A program made the position numbers and the translations under genes. Shown in pieces: positions 17,902 through 26,693 of a stretch of 51,361 bases of DNA. A model generated the notes under the pieces. It worked only from the letters and a program-made list of their open reading frames with translations, was not told the DNA's origin and did no database searches. Numbering within the stretch: position 1 is the stretch's first letter; every line of letters begins with the position of its first letter. This DNA is from Phycisphaerales bacterium (lineage in GTDB: Bacteria; Planctomycetota; Phycisphaerae; Phycisphaerales; UBA1924). The stretch spans positions 1 to 51,361 of the forward strand of contig JALWOY010000165.1 of NCBI GenBank assembly GCA_027083355.1, read 5' to 3'.

Positions 17902-18560
17902 CCCCCCACCGCCGGCGACAGCCCCCCGGGCCCCGCGTAGTTCTGGAGAAAATGCACCACGGTCTTGGCGAGGATGTCCGCCTCGATATTCACCAAATCA
18001 CCGGCCTCGAGCCTCCCCAGGGTTGTTTTCTCCAGTGTCTCGGGGATGAGCGCGACCTCGATCCACCCGCCCTCGCCGCGGGCGTCGCCGGGGGCGAGCG
18101 CCGCGATGGTCAGGCTCACCCCGTCGAGGCACACCGAGCCTTTGGGCGACATGAACCGCATGAGCCCCGCCGGCGGCCCGACCCGGACCCTGAACTCTCC
18201 GCCCCCATCGCCGGGTCGCTCGACCGACAGAACCCGGCCCACGCCGTCGACGTGCCCCTGCACGAAGTGCCCCCCCATCAGCGTGTCGGCCGAGATCGAG
18301 GTTTCGAGATTCACCGCCGACCCCGGCCCGAGCCGGCCCAGGTTCGTCTTGGCGAGCGTCTCGGGGATCGCCACGAACCGCAGCACGCCCGATTCGGCCG
18401 GGTCATCCGTCAGCGTCAGGCAGCACCCGTTGACCGCGATCGAGCATCCCTCGCCGGCCCCGCACCGCCAGCCGCCGGGATCGATCTCGATCGACACCCC
18501 CTCGGGCCTCTCCTCGACCGACGCAACCCGCCCGACTGCCTGCACAAGCCCGGTAAACAT
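17898..18560 (-). CDS. ribE: Riboflavin synthase (alpha subunit)
   Basis: The 220-residue protein dismutates two molecules of 6,7-dimethyl-8-ribityllumazine to riboflavin. It begins with the diagnostic MFTGLVQAVG and consists of two similar lumazine-binding barrels, about residues 1-95 and 96-200. Each carries a conserved segment: NGCCLTLT and GHFVQGHVDGVG in or after the first, DGVSLTIA in the second. The ATG at 18560 has no Shine-Dalgarno but a TACACT box 6 nt upstream. It is the first gene of the ribE-ruvC-regulator unit. No FMN riboswitch was recognised before it. Confidence 0.96.
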   Translation of the reverse strand: MFTGLVQAVGRVASVEERPEGVSIEIDPGGWRCGAGEGCSIAVNGCCLTLTDDPAESGVLRFVAIPETLAKTNLGRLGPGSAVNLETSISADTLMGGHFVQGHVDGVGRVLSVERPGDGGGEFRVRVGPPAGLMRFMSPKGSVCLDGVSLTIAALAPGDARGEGGWIEVALIPETLEKTTLGRLEAGDLVNIEADILAKTVVHFLQNYAGPGGLSPAVGG

Positions 18561-18566
18561 ACAGCA

Positions 18567-18572
18567 AGTGTA
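18567..18572 (-). promoter_or_regulatory. Putative ribE -10 box, leaderless type
   Basis: TACACT on the minus strand ends exactly 6 nt before the ribE ATG. No convincing -35 is found at 16-18 nt. It lies in the 110-nt divergent gap shared with the lipoprotein gene promoter. Confidence 0.4.
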
Positions 18573-18592
18573 CGGCCCCCTCCGCCGCCCGC

Positions 18593-18621
18593 TTGACGGG
18601 ACGGACAACGCCCCGGATACT
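18593..18621 (+). promoter_or_regulatory. Putative sigma-70-type promoter of the lipoprotein-purH unit
   Basis: TTGACG (18593-18598), a 17-nt spacer and GATACT (18616-18621) form a good housekeeping promoter. The -35 matches five of six and the -10 four of six consensus bases. Transcription would start near 18628, giving a leader of about 43 nt that contains a GGAG before the ATG at 18671. Confidence 0.55.
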
Positions 18622-18670
18622 CCGCGGGGCATACCCTCCCGACCGGACCGCCACGCGAGACACGGAGAAC

Positions 18671-19909
18671 ATGATGACATTCGCCTCTGCAACCGGCCGA
18701 ACGCTCCGGCTCGGCGCTCTGATCGCCGCCTCCCTGCTCGCCGCGGGCTGTTCGGTAACACCCGCGGCCAACCACGCCGACGCCCCAACGACCCAACAAA
18801 ACCAGAAACAGAACAAGGCCGGTCGGTTGGGGATCGTGACCGTCACCCGCGGGGTCCGCATCGTCCACGACGATTGGGCATCACTCGGCTACCGCTGGCA
18901 GTGGAGCACCACCCCGCTCGTCGCCGGGAAGGGGAAAGTCGAGCTCGTCGATATCCTCGGCGACACCATCGCCGTGCAATCCGAGGATAGCTACACCGCC
19001 CTGCTCCAGGCCTCCACGGGCAACCGCCTCTGGCAGGTCCGCAACACCTCGCCCCTGACGCATTTCGTCGCCAACGTCCGTGTCAAGGACGTCCTGCTCT
19101 CGTGCAGCCGCCCCGAGCTGTTCCTGCTCGAACTCAACAGCGGGAACCTGATCGCCCGCCAACCCGTCGATCTGGTCGTCTCGACACGCCCCGTCATCTA
19201 CGGCGGCCTCGCCGTCTTCGGCACCCCGGTCGGACAGGTCCTCTGCCACCGATTCGGCAAAATCAACGGCGACCCGCTCCCCCCACCCTTCGACGACGGC
19301 GCAAAGGAATGGGCCTACGGCCTCGACGGCACCATCGAGGCGGACCCGGTCCGAATCGGCTCCACCGCGGGCTTCGTCACGCAGGCCGGCGAGGTCTTCT
19401 TCGTTGATATCCCCTCCGGCAAGGGCATCAGCTGGGCACAGATCAGCGGCGGCATGCGCACCGATCCCGTGACCGACGGGCAACGCATGTTCGTCGCCAG
19501 CCTCGACCAGTCGATCTACGCCTTCGCCCCGGGCGACAGCACCTGGCTCTGGCGATACCGCACCGACGCCCCGCTCACTGAACAACCCTACTGGGCCGAC
19601 GGCGTGCTCTACTGCCACATCAAATCCGAGGGGATGGTCGCCTTCGATGTCAGCAGCGAAGCCCTCGACAACGGCACATTCGGCGAACCCCTCTGGAAAA
19701 ACCCGGATGTCACAGGAGAGGTCGTCGCCTCACACCACCACGACCTCGTCGTCTGGGACGGCTCCAACGCCACCCTCATCGACCACGCCACCGGCGACGT
19801 GCTCGCCAAAATCAGCCTCCCCCGCATCAGCCGACTGATCCCCGGCGACAACGAGGACCTGTACGCTCTCGCAGAAAACGGCCTGCTCATCAAGTTCAGC
19901 CCGAGATAA
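18671..19909 (+). CDS. BamB/PQQ-like beta-propeller lipoprotein
   Basis: The 412-residue protein has a lipoprotein signal with lipobox LAAGC and acylated Cys27. The mature part consists of repeated short beta-blades resembling PQQ/BamB propellers, for example SYTALLQASTGNRLWQVR, SLDQSIYAFAPGDSTWLWRYR and DGVLYCHIKSEGMVAFD. It probably sits on a membrane facing the periplasm and binds proteins or ligands. A GGAG precedes the ATG at 18671; a second ATG follows at once. The gene ends 4 nt before purH and appears to share its promoter, an odd pairing of an envelope protein with a cytosolic purine enzyme. A role in outer-membrane assembly is only inferred from fold. Confidence 0.82.
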   Translation: MMTFASATGRTLRLGALIAASLLAAGCSVTPAANHADAPTTQQNQKQNKAGRLGIVTVTRGVRIVHDDWASLGYRWQWSTTPLVAGKGKVELVDILGDTIAVQSEDSYTALLQASTGNRLWQVRNTSPLTHFVANVRVKDVLLSCSRPELFLLELNSGNLIARQPVDLVVSTRPVIYGGLAVFGTPVGQVLCHRFGKINGDPLPPPFDDGAKEWAYGLDGTIEADPVRIGSTAGFVTQAGEVFFVDIPSGKGISWAQISGGMRTDPVTDGQRMFVASLDQSIYAFAPGDSTWLWRYRTDAPLTEQPYWADGVLYCHIKSEGMVAFDVSSEALDNGTFGEPLWKNPDVTGEVVASHHHDLVVWDGSNATLIDHATGDVLAKISLPRISRLIPGDNEDLYALAENGLLIKFSPR

Positions 19910-19913
19910 TCCA

Positions 19914-21506
19914 ATGCCCGACCTCGTCCCCATCCGGCGGGCGCTGCTGAGCGTCAGCGACAAGACGGACCTCGCCGCGTTCGCCTCCGTCCTGGCCGGG
20001 ATGGGCGTCGAACTCGTCTCCACCGGGGGCACAGCCGCCACACTCGAACAGGCCGGGCTGGATGTCCAGAGGATCGAGGATCTCACCGGCATCCCCGAGA
20101 TGATGGACGGAAGGGTCAAAACCCTCCACCCCAGGGTCCACGGCGGGCTCCTCGCCCTGCGAGATGACCCCGCCCATGTCGAGGCGATGCACAAGCACGG
20201 CATCCCCCCCATCGATCTCGTCTGCGTCAACCTCTACCCGTTCGAGCAGACCGTCGGCAGGCCCGGCGTCTCTCTCGAAGAGGCCATCGAACAGATCGAC
20301 ATCGGCGGGCCCGCCATGATCCGCTCCGCCGCCAAAAACGCCTCGTGGGTCGTCGTCATCACAGACCCGAAGCAATACGACCGCGTCGTCGAAGACCTCC
20401 GGGAAAACGACGGCGCCGCCTCGGCCGACCTCCGGCGCTGGCTCGCCGCGTCCGCCTTCGCCCGCACCAGCGCATACGACCGCGCCATCAGCGCATACCT
20501 CGACCACGGCACCGGACGGGCCTTCCCCCCCACGCTCACCCTCGACTACGCCCTGACCGACGAACTCCGTTACGGCGAGAACCCGCACCAGGCCGCCGTC
20601 GTCTACCGCGACCCCGCCTCGAACGGGCCGACCGTCGTCAACGCCCACCAGATCCGCGGCAAACACCTCAGCTACAACAACTACCTCGACGCCTCGGCCG
20701 CTCTCGAAATCGTCAAAATGCTCCGCCGCATCGACCCCGAAAACCCCGGCGCCGCCGTCGTCAAACACACCAACCCCTGCGGACTCGCGGTGGATACTTC
20801 CCTCCCCGGCGCCATCACGCAGGCGTTCGCGGGCGACCCGCTGGCGGCCTACGGCGGCATCCTCGCCGTCAACAAAGTCATCGACGCCGGAGCCGCCGAC
20901 ACCATCGCCGGGCCGGACCGTTTCTTCGAAGTCATCCTCGCCCCCGATTTCTCGCCCGACGCGGTCGACACGCTCTCGAAACGCTGGAAGAACGTCCGCC
21001 TGCTCGCCGTCGGGGAGAAACCCGCCGCCAGGCAGCGCAAGCTCGAATACCGATCGATCCCGGGCGGCATGCTCGTCCAGGACCGCGATGTCCGTGTCCC
21101 ATCACCCGAGGGTTGGACCCACGCCGCCGGGCCTGAACCCGACCCCGCGCTCCTCGCCGCGGCCCCCGTCATCGAGGTCGCGGCCAAGGCTCTCTCCAGC
21201 AACGCCGTCGCGATCGGCGGCCCGACCGACTCCGGGGCCCGCCTGTTCGGTGCCGGCGCGGGGCTGATGGATCGTGTCACCGCATGCCGAGTCGCCGTCG
21301 AGAAAGCCGGCCCGCTCGCCCGGGGCGCCCTCGCGTTTTCAGACGCATTTTTCCCCTTCCCCGACGGCCCCGAAATCCTCATCAACGCCGGGGTCGCGAT
21401 GATCATCCACCCCGGCGGATCGAAGCGCGACGACGAAACCTTTGCGCTCTGCAACGAACGCGGCGTCACATGCATAACGACCGGGAACCGCTGCTTCAGA
21501 CACTGA
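19914..21506 (+). CDS. purH: Bifunctional AICAR formyltransferase/IMP cyclohydrolase
   Basis: The 530-residue enzyme catalyses the last two steps of de novo IMP synthesis. The N-terminal IMP cyclohydrolase domain shows LLSVSDKTDLAAFA, STGGTA and GRVKTLHPRVHGG. The C-terminal transformylase domain contains RYGENPHQAA, the catalytic Lys-His in KHTNPCGLA and the C-terminal TGNRCFRH. Length is standard. The ATG at 19914 is 4 nt after the lipoprotein stop and depends on upstream translation or a weak site. IMP made here is the substrate of the guaB product encoded 15 kb away. purH is not next to other pur genes. Confidence 0.97.
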   Translation: MPDLVPIRRALLSVSDKTDLAAFASVLAGMGVELVSTGGTAATLEQAGLDVQRIEDLTGIPEMMDGRVKTLHPRVHGGLLALRDDPAHVEAMHKHGIPPIDLVCVNLYPFEQTVGRPGVSLEEAIEQIDIGGPAMIRSAAKNASWVVVITDPKQYDRVVEDLRENDGAASADLRRWLAASAFARTSAYDRAISAYLDHGTGRAFPPTLTLDYALTDELRYGENPHQAAVVYRDPASNGPTVVNAHQIRGKHLSYNNYLDASAALEIVKMLRRIDPENPGAAVVKHTNPCGLAVDTSLPGAITQAFAGDPLAAYGGILAVNKVIDAGAADTIAGPDRFFEVILAPDFSPDAVDTLSKRWKNVRLLAVGEKPAARQRKLEYRSIPGGMLVQDRDVRVPSPEGWTHAAGPEPDPALLAAAPVIEVAAKALSSNAVAIGGPTDSGARLFGAGAGLMDRVTACRVAVEKAGPLARGALAFSDAFFPFPDGPEILINAGVAMIIHPGGSKRDDETFALCNERGVTCITTGNRCFRH

Positions 21507-21703
21507 ACACCACCTGCACACCGACTCACAACCATGCAGAATCCGTCAAATCGGCGCCGAAAACGGCCCCGCAGCGGGTTTGTTGTTGAATACCTGTGGA
21601 AAACCTGATAGAAAGCCTTTCGATGAAAAGGCGTTCGGGCAGGCCGATCCGGGGTCCGCACGGTTCCGACCGTGCGTCGCGTGATCCAACACACACGCAG
21701 ACC

Positions 21704-22348
21704 ATGTCATCCGCCCCGGTCGCCCCTCTCGGCGATGGACTCGGTGCACACGTCCTCGTCCTCAACAAGCTCTACATGGCCATCCGCGTCATCCCGGCAC
21801 GGCGGGCGTTCTCGTTGCTGGTCCGCGACGCCGCCGAGGTGATCGCTGTCGATGACGGCCAGTACGCCAACTACGACTTCTGTTCCTGGATGGAACTCAG
21901 CGAACTCCGACGGCAATTCGAGCCTGATCGGCACGACTGGGTCCGCACCGTGCGCATGGAGATCGCGGTCCCCCGCATTATCCGCCTCATCGGCTACGAC
22001 CGCCTGCCCGACCAGCGCGTGAAACTCAACAGACGCAACCTGTTCGCACGCGACCGCAACCGCTGCCAGTATTGCGGGCATTTCTACCCGACCAATGAGC
22101 TTTCGATCGATCACGTCATCCCGCGCAGCCAGGGCGGGCCCGACACGTGGGAAAACCTTGTGTGCGCATGCGTCCGCTGCAACGCCAAGAAGGGCGGCCG
22201 CACACCCGAGCAGGCCCGCATGCGGCTCGTCGCCAAGCCCGTCAGACCTCGACGCAGCCCGTTGATCACGGTCAAGCTCGGCCACGACAAATACGCGTCG
22301 TGGAAAGCCTTCCTCGACGAGGCCTACTGGTCCGTCGAACTCCGCTGA
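21704..22348 (+). CDS. HNH endonuclease family protein
   Basis: The 214-residue protein carries a zinc-type HNH nuclease domain at about residues 115-170: CQYCG, the [10 protein letters not shown] core with the catalytic His, a following Asn in WENLV, and a CVRCN zinc pair. The N-terminal half ([21 protein letters not shown]) is typical of stand-alone chromosomal HNH proteins of this group. The ATG at 21704 begins the conserved region. An in-frame ATG at 21623, preceded by TTGAAT-17-TAGAAA, is a possible earlier start. Its biological role, whether DNA repair or other nuclease function, is unknown. No methylase or phage gene accompanies it. Confidence 0.85.
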   Translation: MSSAPVAPLGDGLGAHVLVLNKLYMAIRVIPARRAFSLLVRDAAEVIAVDDGQYANYDFCSWMELSELRRQFEPDRHDWVRTVRMEIAVPRIIRLIGYDRLPDQRVKLNRRNLFARDRNRCQYCGHFYPTNELSIDHVIPRSQGGPDTWENLVCACVRCNAKKGGRTPEQARMRLVAKPVRPRRSPLITVKLGHDKYASWKAFLDEAYWSVELR

Positions 22349-22370
22349 AAAACCCGCTCGCCACGCCCGA

Positions 22371-23423
22371 TCAAGACGCCGCCTCACGCGGGAGCGTGTC
22401 GAGGATGTTCTTGATGATGTCATCCGGCCGCACGCCCTCGGCCTCCGCCTCGAAATTCATGATGATTCGGTGCCGCAACGCCGGCAGCGCCACCCGCTTG
22501 ATGTCCTCGATCGAGATCGCCGGGCGGTTGTCCAGCAGCGCCATCACCTTTGCCCCCAGCGTCAGCGCCTGGGCCGCACGCGGGCTCGCCCCCACGCGCA
22601 CAAACTGGTTCACCCTCGGCGTCGCGAACAGGTTGTCACCCTCCGGGCCGGTCGGGTGGGTCGCCAGCACACACCGCACGGCGTAATCAACAACCGTGGG
22701 CGCCGCCTCGACGCACCGCACCAGCCGCTGATGCGACAGAAGCGTCTCGGCGTCCAGCACCGCCTCGACCACGGGCTCCTCGCCGCCAGTCGTCCGCCTG
22801 AGGATCTCGTGCAGGTCTTCCCGCTTCGAATACCCCACCTTCAGCTTGAAGAAAAAACGGTCCAGCTGCGCCTCCGGCAGCGGGTACGTCCCCTCCTGTT
22901 CGAGCGGGTTCTGCGTCGCCATCACGAAGAAAGGCTCCGGCAGCCGGTGCGTCTCGCCCTGCACCGTCACGCTCCGCTCCTGCATCGCTTCCAGCAAAGC
23001 CGACTGCGTCTTGGGCGTCGCCCGGTTGATCTCGTCCGCCAGCACGATCTGCGCGAACACCGGCCCCGGCTGGAACCGGAACTCACGACGAACCCGCCCC
23101 GGTTCCGACTCCGCCTCCGCGACGATCGTCGTCCCCGTGATGTCCGCGGGCATCAGGTCCGGGGTGAACTGCACCCGGCTGAAATCCAGATGCACGGCCC
23201 GGCTCAACGAACGCACCAGCAAAGTCTTCCCGATCCCCGGCACACCCTCCAGCAACGCGTGCCCCCCGGCGAACAAACACACCAGCACCCCGTCGACGAT
23301 CTGCCCATGCCCCACCACAACTCGGGCGATCTGTTCCCGGACCTTCATGTAGTCGGTTCGAAAACGCTCGGCGGCGGCCCGGACCTCGTCCGGCGTCTGC
23401 GGGGTGGTTTCGTGCTCTGTCAT
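22371..23423 (-). CDS. MoxR-family AAA+ ATPase
   Basis: The 350-residue protein has the MoxR signature: Walker A GVPGIGKT near residue 60, FTPDLMPADITG, Walker B VLADEINRA, the MQERSVTV segment and ATQNPLEQEGTYPLPEAQLDRF. MoxR proteins act as chaperone-like ATPases, usually with VWA-domain or DUF58 partners. Here none follows; the downstream neighbour is the convergent HNH gene, so this is an orphan copy. The ATG at 23423 lacks a Shine-Dalgarno; a TACGCT box lies 7 nt upstream. Confidence 0.93.
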   Translation of the reverse strand: MTEHETTPQTPDEVRAAAERFRTDYMKVREQIARVVVGHGQIVDGVLVCLFAGGHALLEGVPGIGKTLLVRSLSRAVHLDFSRVQFTPDLMPADITGTTIVAEAESEPGRVRREFRFQPGPVFAQIVLADEINRATPKTQSALLEAMQERSVTVQGETHRLPEPFFVMATQNPLEQEGTYPLPEAQLDRFFFKLKVGYSKREDLHEILRRTTGGEEPVVEAVLDAETLLSHQRLVRCVEAAPTVVDYAVRCVLATHPTGPEGDNLFATPRVNQFVRVGASPRAAQALTLGAKVMALLDNRPAISIEDIKRVALPALRHRIIMNFEAEAEGVRPDDIIKNILDTLPREAAS

Positions 23424-23430
23424 CGCGACA

Positions 23431-23436
23431 AGCGTA
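23431..23436 (-). promoter_or_regulatory. Putative MoxR gene -10 box, leaderless type
   Basis: TACGCT on the minus strand ends 7 nt before the ATG at 23423. No -35 match is evident. Confidence 0.3.
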
Positions 23437-23556
23437 GCGGTTGTCCGGGCTGTGCGGCCGATCGGGATATCACGCACCCCCTTCCGGTGGACAACCCCCG
23501 GCCCGAATCGGATGCTGTCACCGGCCGGGCGTCCCGGACCTACCGAGAGGGTTCGC

Positions 23557-24390
23557 ATGGGAATCTCACCGATCGGGTTGATCAACACGTTCAACCGCAC
23601 GCAGGGCCTGCTGCTGCAGAGCGCCCAGCGTCTCGCGACGGGGCAACGCATCAACGCGGGCCGGGACGACCCCGCGGGCCTGATCGCCTCGGAAAACCTC
23701 GACGCGCAGCTGGCGGCACTCGAAGCCGAGAGCCGGGCACTGGAACGCAACGACGCGGTGGTCAGCACCGCCGACGCCGCGCTCGCGCAGGTCGGCGACA
23801 TGCTGACCGAGGGCGAGGCCCTCTCTGTCGCCGCCGCCAACACCGGCGCCATGTCCGACGCCGAACGCGACGCACTCCAACTCGAGATGGACTCGATCAA
23901 CCAGTCCGTCGACCGGACGCTCCGCTCGGCATCGTTCGGCGGCGTCCCCCTGTTCAACGGCGACGTCTCGATCCCCGCCGGAGACGGATCGTTCGACCTC
24001 GACGCCATGACCGCGTCCTCGCTGGGCGAGACGGATATCGACGGCACCGTTTACAACCAGACCGACACCTCGGCCGGGCAGGATCTGGCGATCAACGGCG
24101 ACCGCCCCGGCGACGCCCAGTCCGTCATCGGCGCCAGCATCGAACAGATCACGACGCTCCGCGGTCGGATCGGCGCGTTCCAGAAAAACGAGATCGGCGC
24201 CCGACGCGCCGGTGTCCTGGCAGAGATCGAGAATGTCTCGGCCGCCAACTCGATCATCCGCGACACGGACTACGCCGCCGAAACCGCGAAGCAGGCACGC
24301 CTCCAGACCCTCGCCGCGTCGAGCGGCGCCGTCCTCGCCCTCGCGAACCAGAACAACGCGCTCCCGCTGATCGGTGGAATCAACGGGTAG
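23557..24390 (+). CDS. Short flagellin
   Basis: The 277-residue protein has only the conserved ends of flagellin with a small middle domain. The N-terminal coil has TFNRTQGLLLQSAQRLATGQRIN and DDPAGLIASENL. The C-terminal coil has SIIRDTDYAAETAKQARLQ and ALANQNNALPL. It would polymerise as the flagellar filament after export by the flagellar type III system. A GAGAGG 6 nt before the ATG at 23557 serves as ribosome site. No other flagellar gene is in the window. Upstream the sequence GCCGATCG resembles half of a sigma-28 site, but its -35 is absent. Confidence 0.88.
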   Translation: MGISPIGLINTFNRTQGLLLQSAQRLATGQRINAGRDDPAGLIASENLDAQLAALEAESRALERNDAVVSTADAALAQVGDMLTEGEALSVAAANTGAMSDAERDALQLEMDSINQSVDRTLRSASFGGVPLFNGDVSIPAGDGSFDLDAMTASSLGETDIDGTVYNQTDTSAGQDLAINGDRPGDAQSVIGASIEQITTLRGRIGAFQKNEIGARRAGVLAEIENVSAANSIIRDTDYAAETAKQARLQTLAASSGAVLALANQNNALPLIGGING

Positions 24391-24799
24391 CGACCACGGA
24401 ATCCCAATCCCCTTCGCACGCGGCCCCGGAGTGATCCGGGGTCGCTGCATTGATGCCCGGCCGAAGCCCCACGATCCACCTTTACCCACTGATTTCATCC
24501 CCTCCCCCCGCCCGCGGAGAGAGGGCCGGTGCATGGGGTTCTTTCTTCTCTCGCCTTCCTCTCGGTGGGACGGGCTTCCAGCCCGTCTCTCTCCCATCTC
24601 CATATCTCATCCCAAAAAGAGGCCCGAGCGGGAGCGAGGGATTCCTTCTCTCTCCTTCCTCTTGGTGGGATGGGCTTCCAGCCCGTCTCTCCCTTTCTCT
24701 CCAACGTCCTTCAAAAAGAGGCCCAAGCGGGAGCGAGGGCTTTCTTCGCTCCCGTCCGATCCACCAAGGTATCACGATCAAACTTGTCGTGCCCCGTGA
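24391..24799 (+). repeat. Hairpin-repeat cluster with a tandemly duplicated composite module
   Basis: No gene is visible in this 409-nt gap. A hairpin CCCCGGA-GTGA-TCCGGGG lies at 24424-24441, 33 nt after the flagellin stop. Then a composite unit occurs twice with a period of 99-100 nt: pyrimidine-rich linker, GGTGGGA, a GACGGGC-TTCCA-GCCCGTC hairpin (24569-24587; second copy 24669-24687 with a T-G pair), then a tandem-GA hairpin (24622-24641; 24721-24740). Confidence 0.88.
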
Positions 24800-25573
24800 T
24801 CAGGCAGACACCCGCTCCTCGAACAACTTCACCGCGAACGCATACAACGCCGCGTCCAGCGCGTTGTGCCGCTCGATCAGCCGACGGTCCGCTTCATCCA
24901 CATCGCGGGCTGTGCTCCGCCGGGGCGCGCGGTTCAGATCGGGCGTCCCGACCGGGGGCCAGCCCAGTTCCCGACCGAACCACGCGAGGCTGTCCTCGAA
25001 CCGCTCCTGAAGCCCGAACACCCGGCACCCCGCCGACAGGTTCTGCTCCGCCGTCCGCAGATCCCGCTCGTCCAGGCCGCCGAACGGCTTGCTGAACGCC
25101 CCTCGCCCGGCAAGAAACCGCGTCATGTGATTGTCGAACGCCGGCAGCCGAAGCCGCTCGTACACATCCCCGATCGTCACCGAGTCCCGAACGAACTCGC
25201 CGTGCCGGGGGTGCTCGGCATCGCGGTGGATGTACCGGAACAACGACACCACCCGCGCCACGGGCTCCCGAAGCACCGTCACCACCGCCGGCGTCACCCG
25301 GCACCCGCGGAACACGTCCTGATACCCGAACGGCTCGTGACCCGCCACCACCGCCACCCGCCGCCGCTGCTCGGCGGGCAGACCGCGGAACCGATCCAGC
25401 TCGCCCGTGCGGGGCGTGAAAAACAAAACCGGTCGGCCCCGGTAGACCTTCGCCAACAGATTCTTCAGCGTCGTCCCCGCCGCCTTCGGGATATGCACAT
25501 ACACCACCGGCGAAACCGGCCCCGACCCGCCCCCACCGTCGGGGGTCAAATTCGTCGTTTCCCGTCGCGGCAC
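24800..25573 (-). CDS. Sulfotransferase family protein
   Basis: The product (257 residues from the GTG at 25573) matches carbohydrate-type sulfotransferases that use PAPS. The 5'-phosphosulfate loop VHIPKAAGTTLKNLL is near residue 25 and the 3'-phosphate segment VTVLREPVARVVSLFRY near residue 105, followed by a basic, aromatic-rich C-terminus. It would sulfate a glycan or similar acceptor. The GTG has GGAGGG about 9 nt upstream. In-frame ATG at 25636 and TTG at 25645 would leave almost no room for the divergent gene at 25656, so the GTG is preferred, but the start is uncertain. Confidence 0.82.
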   Translation of the reverse strand: MPRRETTNLTPDGGGGSGPVSPVVYVHIPKAAGTTLKNLLAKVYRGRPVLFFTPRTGELDRFRGLPAEQRRRVAVVAGHEPFGYQDVFRGCRVTPAVVTVLREPVARVVSLFRYIHRDAEHPRHGEFVRDSVTIGDVYERLRLPAFDNHMTRFLAGRGAFSKPFGGLDERDLRTAEQNLSAGCRVFGLQERFEDSLAWFGRELGWPPVGTPDLNRAPRRSTARDVDEADRRLIERHNALDAALYAFAVKLFEERVSA

Positions 25574-25655
25574 GAAACAGTCCCTCCGTAACGAGAGTTT
25601 ACCCGCCCCACGGACCACACCCTCCACCGTTACCATCCACGCCAAGGAACAACGA

Positions 25656-26357
25656 ATGGACCACGCACTCCCCGTCCACTATCTCCCCATCCTCACCACC
25701 ATCATCTCCGCCGCCTTCCTCTCGGCGCTCGTTCGAAGGGCGATCCCCCGGCACTGGCCCGAACACCTGCTCTGGTGGGCGATCGGTGTCTTCACCTACG
25801 GCCTGGGCACCACGATCGAATCCATCATCACCCTGCACGGCAACACCCCCACCCTCAACCGCTGGTGGTACTGGGCCGGCGCGATCCTGGGCGGATACCC
25901 CCTCGCCACCGGCACCGTCTATCTCCTGCTCAAACGCCGCTCCGCGCACATCCTGACGGCGATCTCGCTCACGCTCGTCCTCGTCGCGAGCGTCGCGGTG
26001 TTCCTCTCCCCGCTCAACCTGGACGCGATGGACCCCCACAAGCCCGACGGCGCGGTGATCGGCTGGCACTGGGTCCGGCTGACCACCCCGTTCATCAACG
26101 GATACGCCGCGTTCTTCCTCATCGGCGGGGCGATCTACTCATCAATCCACTTCTTCAAAGCGAAAAACCAACCGAACCGTGCCATCGGCACCGCCCTCAT
26201 CGCCGCCGGCGGCCTCCTCCCCGGCGTCGGCGGCTCGATGGCCAAGGCCGGTATCGTCGAGGCCCTCTATATCGGCGAACTGGTCGGCATCATCCTGATC
26301 TGGGTCGGCTACGTCTACTGCATCAAAAAGCCGGCGTCGACTCCGTTGGATTCCTGA
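25656..26357 (+). CDS. Integral membrane protein of unknown function
   Basis: The 233-residue protein is mostly hydrophobic with about seven predicted helices, beginning HYLPILTTIISAAFLSALV. Conserved-looking polar positions include WWAIGVFTYGLGTTIESI and TLNRWWYWAGAILGG. I do not recognise a named family. AAGGA lies 7 nt before the ATG at 25656. It is divergent from the sulfotransferase gene and is followed by a repeat cluster. No signal peptide cleavage site or catalytic motif can be pointed to. Confidence 0.8.
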   Translation: MDHALPVHYLPILTTIISAAFLSALVRRAIPRHWPEHLLWWAIGVFTYGLGTTIESIITLHGNTPTLNRWWYWAGAILGGYPLATGTVYLLLKRRSAHILTAISLTLVLVASVAVFLSPLNLDAMDPHKPDGAVIGWHWVRLTTPFINGYAAFFLIGGAIYSSIHFFKAKNQPNRAIGTALIAAGGLLPGVGGSMAKAGIVEALYIGELVGIILIWVGYVYCIKKPASTPLDS

Positions 26358-26693
26358 TGATTCATGTGCTTCCCGGAACGAACCCGGGGTGCACGCCAGG
26401 GTGAGGGGCTTTCTCTCTTCTCTTCCTCCTCGTGGGAAGAGCTTCCAGCCCGTCTCTCCATCACCCTCATCACCTCGTGGGACGGGCTTCCAGCCCGTCT
26501 CTCCTCCCCCTCCTCCGGGGCTTTGAAACGGGGTCGAAGAGGCCCGAGCGGTAGCGAGGGCTTTGAAGAGCGAACGAGCCCCGGGCGCGAGCCCGGGGTC
26601 ATGGTTTCATGTGGGTACTCAGGATTGTTTTCCATGATCCCGGTTGGTCGTGAGAAGACCGCTCCCTCCCGGTCGCGGCTCCTTGTGGGCGGC
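26358..26693 (+). repeat. Second composite hairpin-repeat cluster
   Basis: The gap holds two copies of the GTGGGA-hairpin (about 26432-26457, degenerate; 26478-26499, perfect GACGGGC-TTCCA-GCCCGTC). A tandem-GA hairpin lies at 26542-26561 with loop GGTA, and a CCCCGGGC-GCGA-GCCCGGGG hairpin at 26579-26598. A GACCGCTCCCT element follows at 26655-26692 and recurs at 43844-43881. Confidence 0.85.

Noticed and set aside
17902-18670. FMN riboswitch upstream of ribE
   Set aside because: The gap before the ribE start is about 110 nt, shared with a divergent promoter, and no conserved RFN-element sequence is visible.
21507-21703. Terminator after purH (CCCG-CAG-CGGG then TTTG)
   Set aside because: The stem is only 4 bp with a 3-nt loop and the T-run is interrupted.
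23460-23556. Sigma-28 flagellar promoter before the flagellin gene
   Set aside because: GCCGATCG matches part of the -10, but no TAAA-type -35 lies 11 nt upstream, so support is too weak.
22470-24434. 654-residue plus-strand frame across the MoxR and flagellin genes
   Set aside because: Arg/His-rich shadow antisense to MoxR and out of frame with flagellin.
24548-24745. Possible CRISPR array because of regularly spaced repeats
   Set aside because: Only two units, the repeated parts are two different hairpins with conserved rather than variable spacers, and no cas genes are present.
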